Shown here: piece by piece, positions 11,098-18,345 of the stretch
How positions within the stretch are numbered: the stretch's first letter is position 1
Layout of the letters: each line of letters starts with the position of its first letter
NCBI RefSeq assembly: GCF_029960785.1
Contig: NZ_JASBQE010000106.1
Coordinates: forward strand, 1-40,904
DNA: 40,904 nucleotides
Reading direction: 5' to 3'
Origin: Polyangium sp. 15x6
Lineage (GTDB): Bacteria > Myxococcota_A > Polyangia > Polyangiales > Polyangiaceae
Program-made: the position numbers and the translations under genes
The notes under the pieces: generated by a model
Told to the model about the DNA's origin: nothing
The model's input: the letters and a program-made list of their open reading frames with translations, nothing else
The model's database searches: none

Positions 11098-11883
11098 TCA
11101 GGGCGGCGGCGGCTCGCCAACGCCCGGGCCCCGCACCGTCCCGACACCGTTGACGAAGTAGATCGAGCAGGGCGCTACGGCGCCGGGCCAATCGGTCGAA
11201 TAATTACCCTGGTCGCCGGTGACGCTGAAGACGATCCCGCCATCGGCCTGCGCAGCGTTGGAAGCGTTGACGAAGAACTGATAACACTGGGCCCTGCACG
11301 GGAACGCGTTGATGACGATCCCGACCCAGTTGTGTCCGGCGTACTGGTTGTAGACGACCTGCTCTGCGTGGAGATTGCCAGCGGCTCCCCGCGGCCCGAA
11401 GGCGCCGGCCCAGTTATTCAGGTTCCGCCGGTAGGAGGTGGCTTGCACACCACCCACGCCCTCGATCTTCTTGCTGCTCTTCTTCTTGGCCCTCTTGGTC
11501 CCGCCCTCCTTTTTCTTGCGTGTGCCGGGCACCGGGCCGCCTTTGACGTTGAGCGGGCGCGCCAACATCGGCTGCGCCGTGCCGCCGCGGCCGACCGTGG
11601 CCGGGTGCGGGGCGCGCTCCTCCGCCACCTTCGGCTGCACGGCCTCGCCGCCGCGGATGGTCGCCGGATGCGGAGGGCGCTCCGTGGCGACCTTCGGCTG
11701 GATGGGACCACGACCGACAATGGCCGGATGCGGAGGGCGCTCCGTGGCGACCTTCGGCTGGAGAGCGCGGCCGACCGTCGCCGGGTGCGGCGGGCGTTCT
11801 TCCGCCATCTTCGGCTGCGCGGTACCGCGTGGAATCGTGGCCGCGTGGGGCGGGCGCTCCGTCGGGGCGTCGTGGTCTTTCAT
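11098..11883 (-). CDS. Deaminase-fold protein with N-terminal RPPHPATV repeat array (putative toxin)
   Basis: The 261-residue product has three parts. Residues about 8-108 hold five imperfect repeats of about 20 residues, each like ERPPHPATVGR...QPKVA. Residues about 120-142 are a very Lys-rich linker (RKKKEGG..KRAKKKSSKK). The C-terminal domain has HAE at 172-174 and PCRAQC with cysteines at 196 and 200, the zinc-binding His/Cys/Cys and catalytic Glu of the cytidine-deaminase superfamily. Toxin deaminases of polymorphic or contractile-injection systems have this layout, with a variable N-terminal delivery region. There is no signal peptide and no evident immunity gene next to it. The ATG at 11883 is preferred over a GTG one codon upstream; GTGAGG is close. 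The target, nucleotide or nucleic acid, is not known. Confidence 0.72.
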   Translation of the reverse strand: MKDHDAPTERPPHAATIPRGTAQPKMAEERPPHPATVGRALQPKVATERPPHPAIVGRGPIQPKVATERPPHPATIRGGEAVQPKVAEERAPHPATVGRGGTAQPMLARPLNVKGGPVPGTRKKKEGGTKRAKKKSSKKIEGVGGVQATSYRRNLNNWAGAFGPRGAAGNLHAEQVVYNQYAGHNWVGIVINAFPCRAQCYQFFVNASNAAQADGGIVFSVTGDQGNYSTDWPGAVAPCSIYFVNGVGTVRGPGVGEPPPP

Positions 11884-11983
11884 CACCTCACGAGCGTACA
11901 GGCTGCGCGGGCGGAACGCCGAATTCTCGGCGACGACATTCGCGGCCTCCGCCGGCGAGTCTTCGGCGAAGGCCCGGCCTCGC

Positions 11984-12002
11984 GAACGATTAAAAATCGT
12001 TC
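11984..12002. promoter_or_regulatory. AT-rich operator-like box 1 (palindromic)
   Basis: GAACGATT (11984-11991) and AATCGTTC (11995-12002) form a perfect 8-3-8 palindrome in the divergent region between the deaminase and the trypsin-like gene. Read on the minus strand it contains AACGATTTTTAA, shared with box 2 at 13456, and AAC and AAT triplets exactly 10 bp apart. A TAnnnT hexamer (TAGCAT, 12027-12032) lies 25 bp to the right and could be the -10 of the rightward gene. Confidence 0.6.
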
Positions 12003-12086
12003 ATGTGCAAACTCCGCGTCGATTCCTAGCATCTCCAGCACGCCCCGGATCCGCCCCCGGGGTCGCTCTTGCCGGAGACCATCGAC

Positions 12087-13439
12087 ATGTGGAACCCCAC
12101 CCGAGAAGGCACCCACGATACCTCCCCCGTGACGCGACGCGCGAGGTCCTTGGCCGCCGCCCTGTCCGCGGCCTTGTTCGCGTCTTCCGCGGTCGCCCGC
12201 GCGGAGCCCCTGGGCGCGGGTGCCGCGACCGAGCCTCCCTCCCCGCCCCCCGCGCCGACGCTGTCCGTCGCGTCTTCGCCTCCCGCCGCTTCCACCCGTC
12301 CCTCGGAGAGCAGCGCGTGCGGCGCGGCGGGGCTCGAGCGCGTCGCGGAAGCTGCGCGGCGCGGCACGGTCCGTATCACCACGCATACACAGTGGGGCGC
12401 AGGCTTTTTGGTGGACGACACGCACGTCGTGACCCATGTCAGCGTGGTGGAGCGGCCTTTCCGGCTGCGCGTCCATGCCCGCGACGACCTCTCGATTGGC
12501 GCGAAGGTCGTATTCACCGACGCATTCGAACGTATCGCCATCCTGGAGCTCGACGCGCCCATCCCTGGAAAGGCGCTCGAGCTCGCGACGTCGGCGCCCG
12601 CGATCGGTAGCGAGGTCGTCGCGATCGGCGTCTCTGTCGATTTCGGCACGCGTGAAGACCGCTTTCCGGCCCACCGCCGGGGCCTCGTCAGCGACCGCGA
12701 CGACGATCAGCTCGCGATCGACGCGCTCGTCGGGATGAACCACACCGGCGGCCCGCTCCTCGACTGTCAGGGCCACGTCGTCGGCATCCTCGTCCCCTCC
12801 CCCTCGTGGCGGGCCGCGGGGGAGACTCCGATGAGTCACGCAGTCCCCGTGGGGAAAATACGCGAGGCACGCGCGAGCGTGGGAAAGACGCCGTACCAGA
12901 GCCGCCCTGGCATCAACATCGGACTGGAGACCATGTTCGCCGGTCAATTCGAGCCCGGCCGGGGATTCATCGGCGCGACGGTTGGCATTCCGATACTCTT
13001 CGCCGAGCAGTGGGAGTTCTTGCCCCGCTTCGGCGCCTTCGCGCAGGTCCCGGCGGAGAGCGACCTCCACCTGCCCATCGGGCGGACGGACACGCTGCGA
13101 CTCGTGGGGGACATGCGCATCGGGTACCGCATTCCGCTGGTCTCGGCGCCCGCGACGGTCTCGCTCGTCCCCTCGATCGGCGCCGGCTGGAACTGGGATT
13201 TCACCCAGGAAAAGACCTACTCGCTCGTGCTCGAGGATCCGACGTGCATGAACCCGGCGGCAGCGTGCACCTTTCGGATGGTCGAGAACAAGCAGGAAGC
13301 CTGGACGCAGGCGGGCGCCTTGTTCGTGGGCCTCGGCATGCACGTGCACGCCATGACGTTCGGGTACGAGCTGCGCGTGCTGCCGTCGCCGGACGTGAAG
13401 TTCATCCATCAGCTCTCGCTGGGCCTCTCGACCTTCTGA
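12087..13439 (+). CDS. Exported trypsin-fold pseudo-protease with C-terminal beta-rich domain
   Basis: From ATG 12087 (GGAGA 8 nt upstream) the 450-residue product has a signal peptide (RRARSLAAALSAALFASSAVARA) and a Pro/Ser/Ala linker. Residues about 85-270 resemble an S1C/HtrA-like chymotrypsin fold: WGAGFLVDDTHVVTHVSVV, then IAILELD, then NHTGGPLLDCQGHVVGI. Compared with the usual TNAHVV, DLA.L and GNSGGP, the His, Asp and Ser of the triad appear to be Ser, Arg and Thr, so it is probably not a protease. The last 180 residues alternate hydrophobic and polar residues, with GIGAGWNW and FELR-like strands, and end in F, like an outer-membrane or porin-like barrel. It is the first rightward gene after box 1 and precedes the AAA regulator. 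Confidence 0.75.
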   Translation: MWNPTREGTHDTSPVTRRARSLAAALSAALFASSAVARAEPLGAGAATEPPSPPPAPTLSVASSPPAASTRPSESSACGAAGLERVAEAARRGTVRITTHTQWGAGFLVDDTHVVTHVSVVERPFRLRVHARDDLSIGAKVVFTDAFERIAILELDAPIPGKALELATSAPAIGSEVVAIGVSVDFGTREDRFPAHRRGLVSDRDDDQLAIDALVGMNHTGGPLLDCQGHVVGILVPSPSWRAAGETPMSHAVPVGKIREARASVGKTPYQSRPGINIGLETMFAGQFEPGRGFIGATVGIPILFAEQWEFLPRFGAFAQVPAESDLHLPIGRTDTLRLVGDMRIGYRIPLVSAPATVSLVPSIGAGWNWDFTQEKTYSLVLEDPTCMNPAAACTFRMVENKQEAWTQAGALFVGLGMHVHAMTFGYELRVLPSPDVKFIHQLSLGLSTF

Positions 13440-13455
13440 CGGCGCGCGCCCCACC

Positions 13456-13471
13456 TTAACGATTTTTAACG
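13456..13471. promoter_or_regulatory. AT-rich operator-like box 2
   Basis: TTAACG at 13456-13461 is repeated at 13466-13471, a 10-bp period that places both on one face of the helix. The full core TTAACGATTTTTAACG is very unlike the GC-rich surroundings. It lies 17 bp after one stop codon and about 65 bp before the next gene. There is no stem, so it is not a Rho-independent terminator. It matches boxes at 11984 and 16356. Confidence 0.6.
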
Positions 13472-13522
13472 CGCGTCTCGCCGCCGCCTGCGAAGGGCTT
13501 CTCCCCGCGCGGCTCGTGGTGG

Positions 13523-13528
13523 TATCCT
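13523..13528 (+). promoter_or_regulatory. Possible -10 of a leaderless transcript (TATCCT)
   Basis: TATCCT fits the bacterial TAnnnT core and ends 8 nt before the GTG at 13537, with no Shine-Dalgarno in between. If used, transcription would start at or 1-2 nt before the start codon. Confidence 0.35.
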
Positions 13529-13536
13529 TTCCGCCC

Positions 13537-16359
13537 GTGACGGTAACCCCGCCCGGTACGTCGGCGCGCGGCGCCTTCGTCGGGCGCGCGCGGGAGCTTC
13601 GCGCGCTCGGGGAGCGCCTCGACGGCGGCGCCCGGCTCGTGACGATCACCGGCGCCGCCGGCATCGGCAAGACGCGCCTCGCGCTGGAGTGGGCCGCTTC
13701 GGCTCTCGCCGCGCGCGACGGGGCGCGCCTCTTGTTCTGCGATCTCAGCGAGGCGAAGGGGCTCGACGACGCGTGCGCGGTCCTCGCCCGCGCGCTCGAC
13801 GTGCCCCTCTCCGCGGGGGGCACCGCCGACGAGGTCGTGGCCGAGCTCGGGCGCGCCCTCGCCGAGCCGCCGCGGAGCGTGGTCCTCCTCGACAACCTGG
13901 AGCAGCTCGTCGACGTCGCCCCGCGGATGCTGGGCCCCTGGCTCTCGTACGCTCCGCGCGCGCTTTTCGTCGTGACCTCGCGCGAGCGGCTCCGGCTGGA
14001 CGGCGAGGTGTCCCTCGGGCTCGAGCCGCTCGGCGTGCCGCCCGCGGAGGAGCGCTCGCTCTGCGCGATCGCCGCGTCCGACGCCGTCGAGCTCTTCGTG
14101 GCGCGGGCGCGGGCCGTGCGCTTCGACTTCGAGCTCACCGAGGCCGAAGCCGAGAGCATCGCCGCGATCGTCCGTCGCGTCGACGGGATCCCGCTGGCGA
14201 TCGAGCTCTGCGCGGCGCGGATGGGCGTCCTTGGGCCGGGACAGATCCTCGATCGACTCGCGCGCCGCTTCGAGCTCCTCGTGACGGGCGCCCGCGGCGC
14301 GCCTGCGCGCAAGGCGACGCTGCGCGGCGCGATCGACTCGTCGTGGGATCTCCTCGCGCCGTGGGAGAAAGACGCGCTCGCGCAGTGCTCGGTGTTCACC
14401 GGCGGCTTCTCGCTCGAGGCCGCGGAGGCGGTGCTCGACCTCGGCGCCGGACGCGAAGGCGGCACGCCGCCCATTCTCGACGTGCTCCAATCGTTGCACG
14501 ACAAATCTTTGATCCGATCGTTCGATCTCCAACGGCCGGGCTCCGCGGGCGAGCGCCGCTACGGCATGCTGGAGAGCCTCCGCGAGTACGCCGCGGAGTG
14601 GCTCGACGCGCTCGGCGGCAAGGAAACCGCCGAAAGACGCCACGCGGCGTACTTCCTCGGCATGGAGGGCCCGCGGGAGACCGCCTTGCCGAGGGTCATC
14701 GACGTTCGCCGCGCCTCCCTGGAGGCGAGCAACCTCATCGCCGTGTGCACGCGCGCGCTCGCGCGGCGGCCGCTCACGCCCGAGGACGCGGAGGCCGCCC
14801 TGCGCGGGCTCTTGCTGCTCGAGCCCGTGCTCCTCCTGTGCGCCAAGGGCCGCCTGGAGCCGTACGTGGCGATGCTCGACGCCGCGCTCGATGCCGCCTC
14901 GGCCCCGCCGGCCCTGCGGACGCGTGCGCTTTACACGCGCGCCCTTTCGGACCTCCTTCGGGGCCGCGTGCTCGACAGCTTCCTCGGCTTTCAGCGGGCG
15001 CTCGACGAAGCGCGCGCGGCCCGCTCGCGCGCCGACGAATGCCTCGCCCTCACCAAGCTCGGGTTGATGTTCGATCAGGCGGAGCGCCCGGACGACGCGC
15101 GGTCCTGCTTCGATCGAGCGCGGGCGATCGCCCTCGACCTCGGCGAAGCATCGCTCCACGCCGACTGGATGCTCACCTACGGCGGCGCGCTCAACTGGCG
15201 GGGACGGGCCACGGAGGCCGTGGGGTACGTGGAGCAGGCGGCCTCGGGCTTCCAGGCCGCCGGCGATCCGAGGGGACAATCCCTGGCCCTGGCGCAGCTC
15301 GCCCTCGCGCGCCTGAGCCTTGGCCGGCTCGACGAGGCCGAGCTCGCCGCCGACCAGGCGCTTGCCTTGCTCCAGGAAGATCGGCGCACCGAGGGCTACG
15401 TGCTCGGCATCCTGGGGCGCGTCCAGCAAGCGAGGGGCCGGTTCGGCGAGGCTCGCGAAAAACTCCGGGCGGCGCTCGCGATCCACCGGGCCGTCGGCGA
15501 TCGGTGGTCGGAGGGCGTGCTCCACGGCTACCTCGGCGACGTCGCGTTCGAGGAGGGCCTGCTCGACGACGCGCGCACCGCCTACGGCGAAGCCCTCGCG
15601 CGGCTCCATGGCACCGGCGAGCGGCACTATTCGGTCGTCTTCCTGGCCGCGCTCGGAGCCGTCGAGACCGGGCTCGGCCACGAGGACGCCGCGGCGCGCC
15701 ACTTCGCGGCCGCCGCGGAAAGGCTCGGCGGCGGCCGCGTGCTCACGACGAGGATCGCGGTGGAGCTGCACTCCGCCCACGCGGACGCTGGGCGCGCGCG
15801 CGTCGCCGCCGCGGCGGGGGACGAGACGGCCGCGGAGCGACATCGTCTCGCCGCCGCCGCGCCGATGGCCGTGGCGCAGGCTCCGGCGCCCGACGGCAGC
15901 TTCGCGCCGGCGCGAGGCTCGGAGGACGTGCGCTTCGCCTTGCGCATGCTCGATCGCGCGATCGTCCTGCCCGCGGCCTCGGCGAGCGCGCCCGGCAATC
16001 CCCTCCCGCCGCCGATTGCGAGGCTCGTCGTGGGCCCGGAGGCCCGCTGGTTTCGCCTTCAGGATCACCGCCCCGTACCCTTCTTGAAGGCGAAGGCGGC
16101 GCGCCTCGTGCTGGCCTTCCTCGTTCGCGCGCGCATCGACGCTCCGGGGCGCGCCGTCTCGCTCGCGGAGCTCTTCGAGGCTGGCTGGCCCGGGGAACGG
16201 ATCGCTTCCAAGGCGGCGGCGAACCGCGTCTACGTCACGCTGACCAAGCTCCGCAAGCTCGGCCTTGGAGCCCTGCTGCAGAGCCGCGATGACGGCTTCT
16301 TGCTCGATCCCACGGCGGTCGTCCTCGAATCGTTCGCCTTCGAGCTGCCGCCCGCTTAA
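13537..16359 (+). CDS. AAA/NB-ARC-type ATPase regulator with TPR region and C-terminal winged helix
   Basis: The 940-residue protein opens with FVGRARELRAL and Walker A GAAGIGKTRL (about 42-51), then Walker B VVLLDNLEQL and the sensor-like LFVVTSRERL, followed by the winged and helical modules of STAND ATPases. Residues about 450-780 are TPR-like helical hairpins (AdecLALTKLG..., DEAELAADQALALL, ARGRFGEAREKLRAALAIH). The last 100 residues (FLKAKAARLVLAFLVRARID..LAELFEAGWPGERI..AANRVYVTLTKLRKLGL) look like an OmpR/SARP winged helix. This is the AfsR/MalT-style layout with the DNA-binding part at the C-terminus. It is a likely regulator of the cluster, which has three similar AT-rich boxes. A GTG at 13516 would add 7 residues; 13537 is preferred because of the -10-like TATCCT. 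Confidence 0.88.
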   Translation: MTVTPPGTSARGAFVGRARELRALGERLDGGARLVTITGAAGIGKTRLALEWAASALAARDGARLLFCDLSEAKGLDDACAVLARALDVPLSAGGTADEVVAELGRALAEPPRSVVLLDNLEQLVDVAPRMLGPWLSYAPRALFVVTSRERLRLDGEVSLGLEPLGVPPAEERSLCAIAASDAVELFVARARAVRFDFELTEAEAESIAAIVRRVDGIPLAIELCAARMGVLGPGQILDRLARRFELLVTGARGAPARKATLRGAIDSSWDLLAPWEKDALAQCSVFTGGFSLEAAEAVLDLGAGREGGTPPILDVLQSLHDKSLIRSFDLQRPGSAGERRYGMLESLREYAAEWLDALGGKETAERRHAAYFLGMEGPRETALPRVIDVRRASLEASNLIAVCTRALARRPLTPEDAEAALRGLLLLEPVLLLCAKGRLEPYVAMLDAALDAASAPPALRTRALYTRALSDLLRGRVLDSFLGFQRALDEARAARSRADECLALTKLGLMFDQAERPDDARSCFDRARAIALDLGEASLHADWMLTYGGALNWRGRATEAVGYVEQAASGFQAAGDPRGQSLALAQLALARLSLGRLDEAELAADQALALLQEDRRTEGYVLGILGRVQQARGRFGEAREKLRAALAIHRAVGDRWSEGVLHGYLGDVAFEEGLLDDARTAYGEALARLHGTGERHYSVVFLAALGAVETGLGHEDAAARHFAAAAERLGGGRVLTTRIAVELHSAHADAGRARVAAAAGDETAAERHRLAAAAPMAVAQAPAPDGSFAPARGSEDVRFALRMLDRAIVLPAASASAPGNPLPPPIARLVVGPEARWFRLQDHRPVPFLKAKAARLVLAFLVRARIDAPGRAVSLAELFEAGWPGERIASKAAANRVYVTLTKLRKLGLGALLQSRDDGFLLDPTAVVLESFAFELPPA

Positions 16360-16371
16360 TCATTTTTAATA
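16356..16371. promoter_or_regulatory. AT-rich operator-like box 3
   Basis: TTAATC at 16356-16361 and TTAATA at 16366-16371 are again 10 bp apart, in the core TTAATCATTTTTAATA. The stop codon of the regulator gene lies inside it. The barrel protein gene starts 125 bp downstream. The box matches box 2 at 13 of 16 positions. Confidence 0.58.
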
Positions 16372-16495
16372 CGACCCGAGCGCCCGGCCGCGACCGTTCC
16401 GGGCGGCTCGAAATGGTGTAAACCGCCCGGGAATCCAGGGCGATCGCGGACCAATCTCGTCCCGCGCCTCTGCCCTGCCATCCCTTCGAGGCATC

Positions 16496-17128
16496 ATGCG
16501 TACTTTGCCGATTGTCGCTGCAATGGTCTCCCTCGGCGCGGTCCTCGTGGCCGCGCCAGCGCCCGCGCTCGCCGACATCCTCGTTCCCGACGCTCCCGAC
16601 ACGAACGGCATCCGTGCGATCGGAAAGGGCATCAAGGAGATCGGGGCCGAGAGCCTCCTCGTGCTCAATTACAGCAGCGAGGGCAATACCTCCTCCATCC
16701 GGACCACGAACATCACCGGGCTCTCGTTCCGCTACTTCATCATCAACAACCTCAACCTGGAGCTGAACGCCAGCTACTTCTACAAGGGCGTCGACGCCGC
16801 CGCGCGTCAGGGCGGCATGGTCACCCTCGGCGCGAATTACCTCGTCAACATCGGACGAGGGTTGTTCCTCAATCCCGGCCTCGCGGGCGGCGGCTTCTAC
16901 GGCAAGGTGTCCGTCAAGGGCGCGCCGAGCGGCACGCCGGCGCCGACGATGGTGGGCGGCACCGCGCGGCTCGGCTTCGGGCTCGCGTTTTATGCGAGCC
17001 CGAAGTTCAGCTTGTTCGCGAGGCCCGAGGCGGTCCTCTACGTCGGGAAGGTGGGCGAAGGCTCCACCGCGACCTCGCTCCTGAACGTCGACGGCGGCTT
17101 CAACGTCGGGATGAATTACGTGTTTTGA
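16496..17128 (+). CDS. Outer-membrane beta-barrel protein (about 200 aa)
   Basis: The 210-residue product has a cleavable signal peptide ending PALA and a short acidic plug-like segment. Alternating strands follow (LSFRYFIINNLNLELNASYFYKG, MVTLGANYLVNIG, ARLGFGLAFYASPKFSLFARPEAVLYVG), ending NVGMNYVF with the terminal Phe recognised by the BAM machinery. This fits an 8-stranded OmpW/OmpX-size barrel. GAGG lies 6 nt upstream of the ATG. It is downstream of the AAA regulator and box 3 and is probably expressed with the cluster. Role unknown. Confidence 0.85.
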   Translation: MRTLPIVAAMVSLGAVLVAAPAPALADILVPDAPDTNGIRAIGKGIKEIGAESLLVLNYSSEGNTSSIRTTNITGLSFRYFIINNLNLELNASYFYKGVDAAARQGGMVTLGANYLVNIGRGLFLNPGLAGGGFYGKVSVKGAPSGTPAPTMVGGTARLGFGLAFYASPKFSLFARPEAVLYVGKVGEGSTATSLLNVDGGFNVGMNYVF

Positions 17129-17229
17129 GCCGGGGACGGCCGGGCGGGCGTTTCTGACGCGACAGCTCCAGATCCCGGGAACTCTCCCCGCCTCCCCGGC
17201 GTCTGAGCCCTCCCGCGAGGTACCGCCCC

Positions 17230-18279
17230 ATGCTCCAGCCGAACGCCGCCGCCCCCGCCTCCGTCGCCGCTCCCGCCTCTGCCACTCCCGCCCCCGCTTC
17301 CGTCGTCGCTCCCGCTCCCGCTCCCGCCTCCGTCCCCGCCTCCGCTCCCGGCCGCGTTCCTCGCCTCTCGCTCCCGTACGCCGTCCTCGGCGCCGTGGGC
17401 GGATGGATGGCCGCCGACTTCTTCCGCGTCGGCGCCCTCAAGGCCATGGATGCCGGCCTCCGCCCCGCGTTCGTCGTTGTCACCCCGCTTTGCGCCCTCC
17501 TCCTCGGCCTCCTCGTCCAGCCCACCGTCCGCTGGCCCCGCCGCGCCGTGGCATTCTTCGCGGCCGCCGTGGGCGTCCTCTCGGCCGGGCTCCTCGGCGG
17601 CGCGCTCATCGGCGTCATGCGCTGGTCGCGCTGGGGCCTCGGCGAAGGCGCCGCCACCGGGTTCGTCTGCGCGCTCGGGTTCTTGCCCGCCTTCGCCCTC
17701 GTCCTCGCCGCCGCCCGCCGCGTCGGCCGCGCCCGCCCCGGATCCCTCGTCGATCGCGCCGATCGCCGCGCCGTCTGGCTCGCCGTCGCCGTCAGCGTCG
17801 CCCTCGGCACCCTCGCCGCCCTGCCCGATTGGAACGTCTTTCCCACCGGCGTCCGCCCCTCGCTCGAGGTTTCGCGCACCCTCGGCCTCGCCGCCGTCGC
17901 CGCCATCGTCGCGCTTTGCCTGGGCGACGCCGTGGCCCTCGTGCGTGCGCTCCGCGTCGAGCGTCTCCTTCACGCCATGCGCCCGGCGTCCAGCGACGAC
18001 CCGCGCGTCGCCTGGTCGCCGCGCAAGCTCGATCTCGGCCTCGGCGAGGAGACGCGCGCGTCCGTGCTCTCGGCCGCCGTTGTTTACCGCGAGCACGACC
18101 GCGTCCTCTCGGTCATCCACGGCAATCCGCGCGACGCGCGACGCGCCCTCCTCGGCGCGTTTGCGTGCGGCGTCGTCGCCCTCGGCGTCGGCGGCGCATG
18201 CGTCAGCCTCACCGGCGCGCGCACCGCGAGCGCGGCCGACGCCGAGGCGCCCGCTCCAATCGCCGCCGAAGCGCGATAA
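17230..18279 (+). CDS. Integral membrane protein with Pro/Ala-rich N-terminus
   Basis: The 349-residue product begins with about 45 residues of Ala/Pro/Ser/Val repeats (PASVAAPAS, PAPAPASVPAS) coded by a pyrimidine-rich tract. About six hydrophobic segments follow: LPYAVLGAVGGWMAADFF, AFVVVTPLCALLLGLLV, AVAFFAAAVGVLSAGLLGGALIGV, FVCALGFLPAFALVLAAA, AVWLAVAVSVALGTLAAL and LAAVAAIVALCLGDAVALV. A cytoplasmic stretch then leads to a last helix near the C-terminus. No transporter or enzyme motif was found. GCGAGG is about 10 nt before the ATG. It follows the barrel gene by 101 bp and may be separate from that cluster. Confidence 0.78.
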   Translation: MLQPNAAAPASVAAPASATPAPASVVAPAPAPASVPASAPGRVPRLSLPYAVLGAVGGWMAADFFRVGALKAMDAGLRPAFVVVTPLCALLLGLLVQPTVRWPRRAVAFFAAAVGVLSAGLLGGALIGVMRWSRWGLGEGAATGFVCALGFLPAFALVLAAARRVGRARPGSLVDRADRRAVWLAVAVSVALGTLAALPDWNVFPTGVRPSLEVSRTLGLAAVAAIVALCLGDAVALVRALRVERLLHAMRPASSDDPRVAWSPRKLDLGLGEETRASVLSAAVVYREHDRVLSVIHGNPRDARRALLGAFACGVVALGVGGACVSLTGARTASAADAEAPAPIAAEAR

Positions 18280-18308
18280 TCCCCCGCGCGCCTCGCTTGC
18301 CCTTCCCC

Positions 18309-18341
18309 GATCCTCCGTGCCACCCTCGGCGCCGGAGGATC
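18309..18341 (+). promoter_or_regulatory. Hairpin covering the ribosome-binding site of the first AKR-like gene
   Basis: GATCCTCCG (18309-18317) is the exact complement of CGGAGGATC (18333-18341) with a 15-nt loop. The right arm is the Shine-Dalgarno (GGAGG) of the gene starting at 18346, so folding would hide it. The left arm is also part of a 25-bp motif shared with the leader of the gene at 22418. Confidence 0.5.
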
Positions 18342-18345
18342 TTGC

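Noticed and set aside
10061-11147. Long open frames on both strands through the minisatellite
   Set aside because: They are Arg/Pro/Ser-rich, change frame from unit to unit because 43 is not a multiple of 3, and lack ribosome sites. They are a by-product of high GC repeats without stop codons.
12087-13439. Active HtrA/DegP protease
   Set aside because: The catalytic His, Asp and Ser positions all appear substituted, and there is no PDZ domain.
13456-13471. Rho-independent terminator
   Set aside because: It has a T-run, but there is no GC stem before it, and a matching box lies between divergent genes where a terminator makes no sense.
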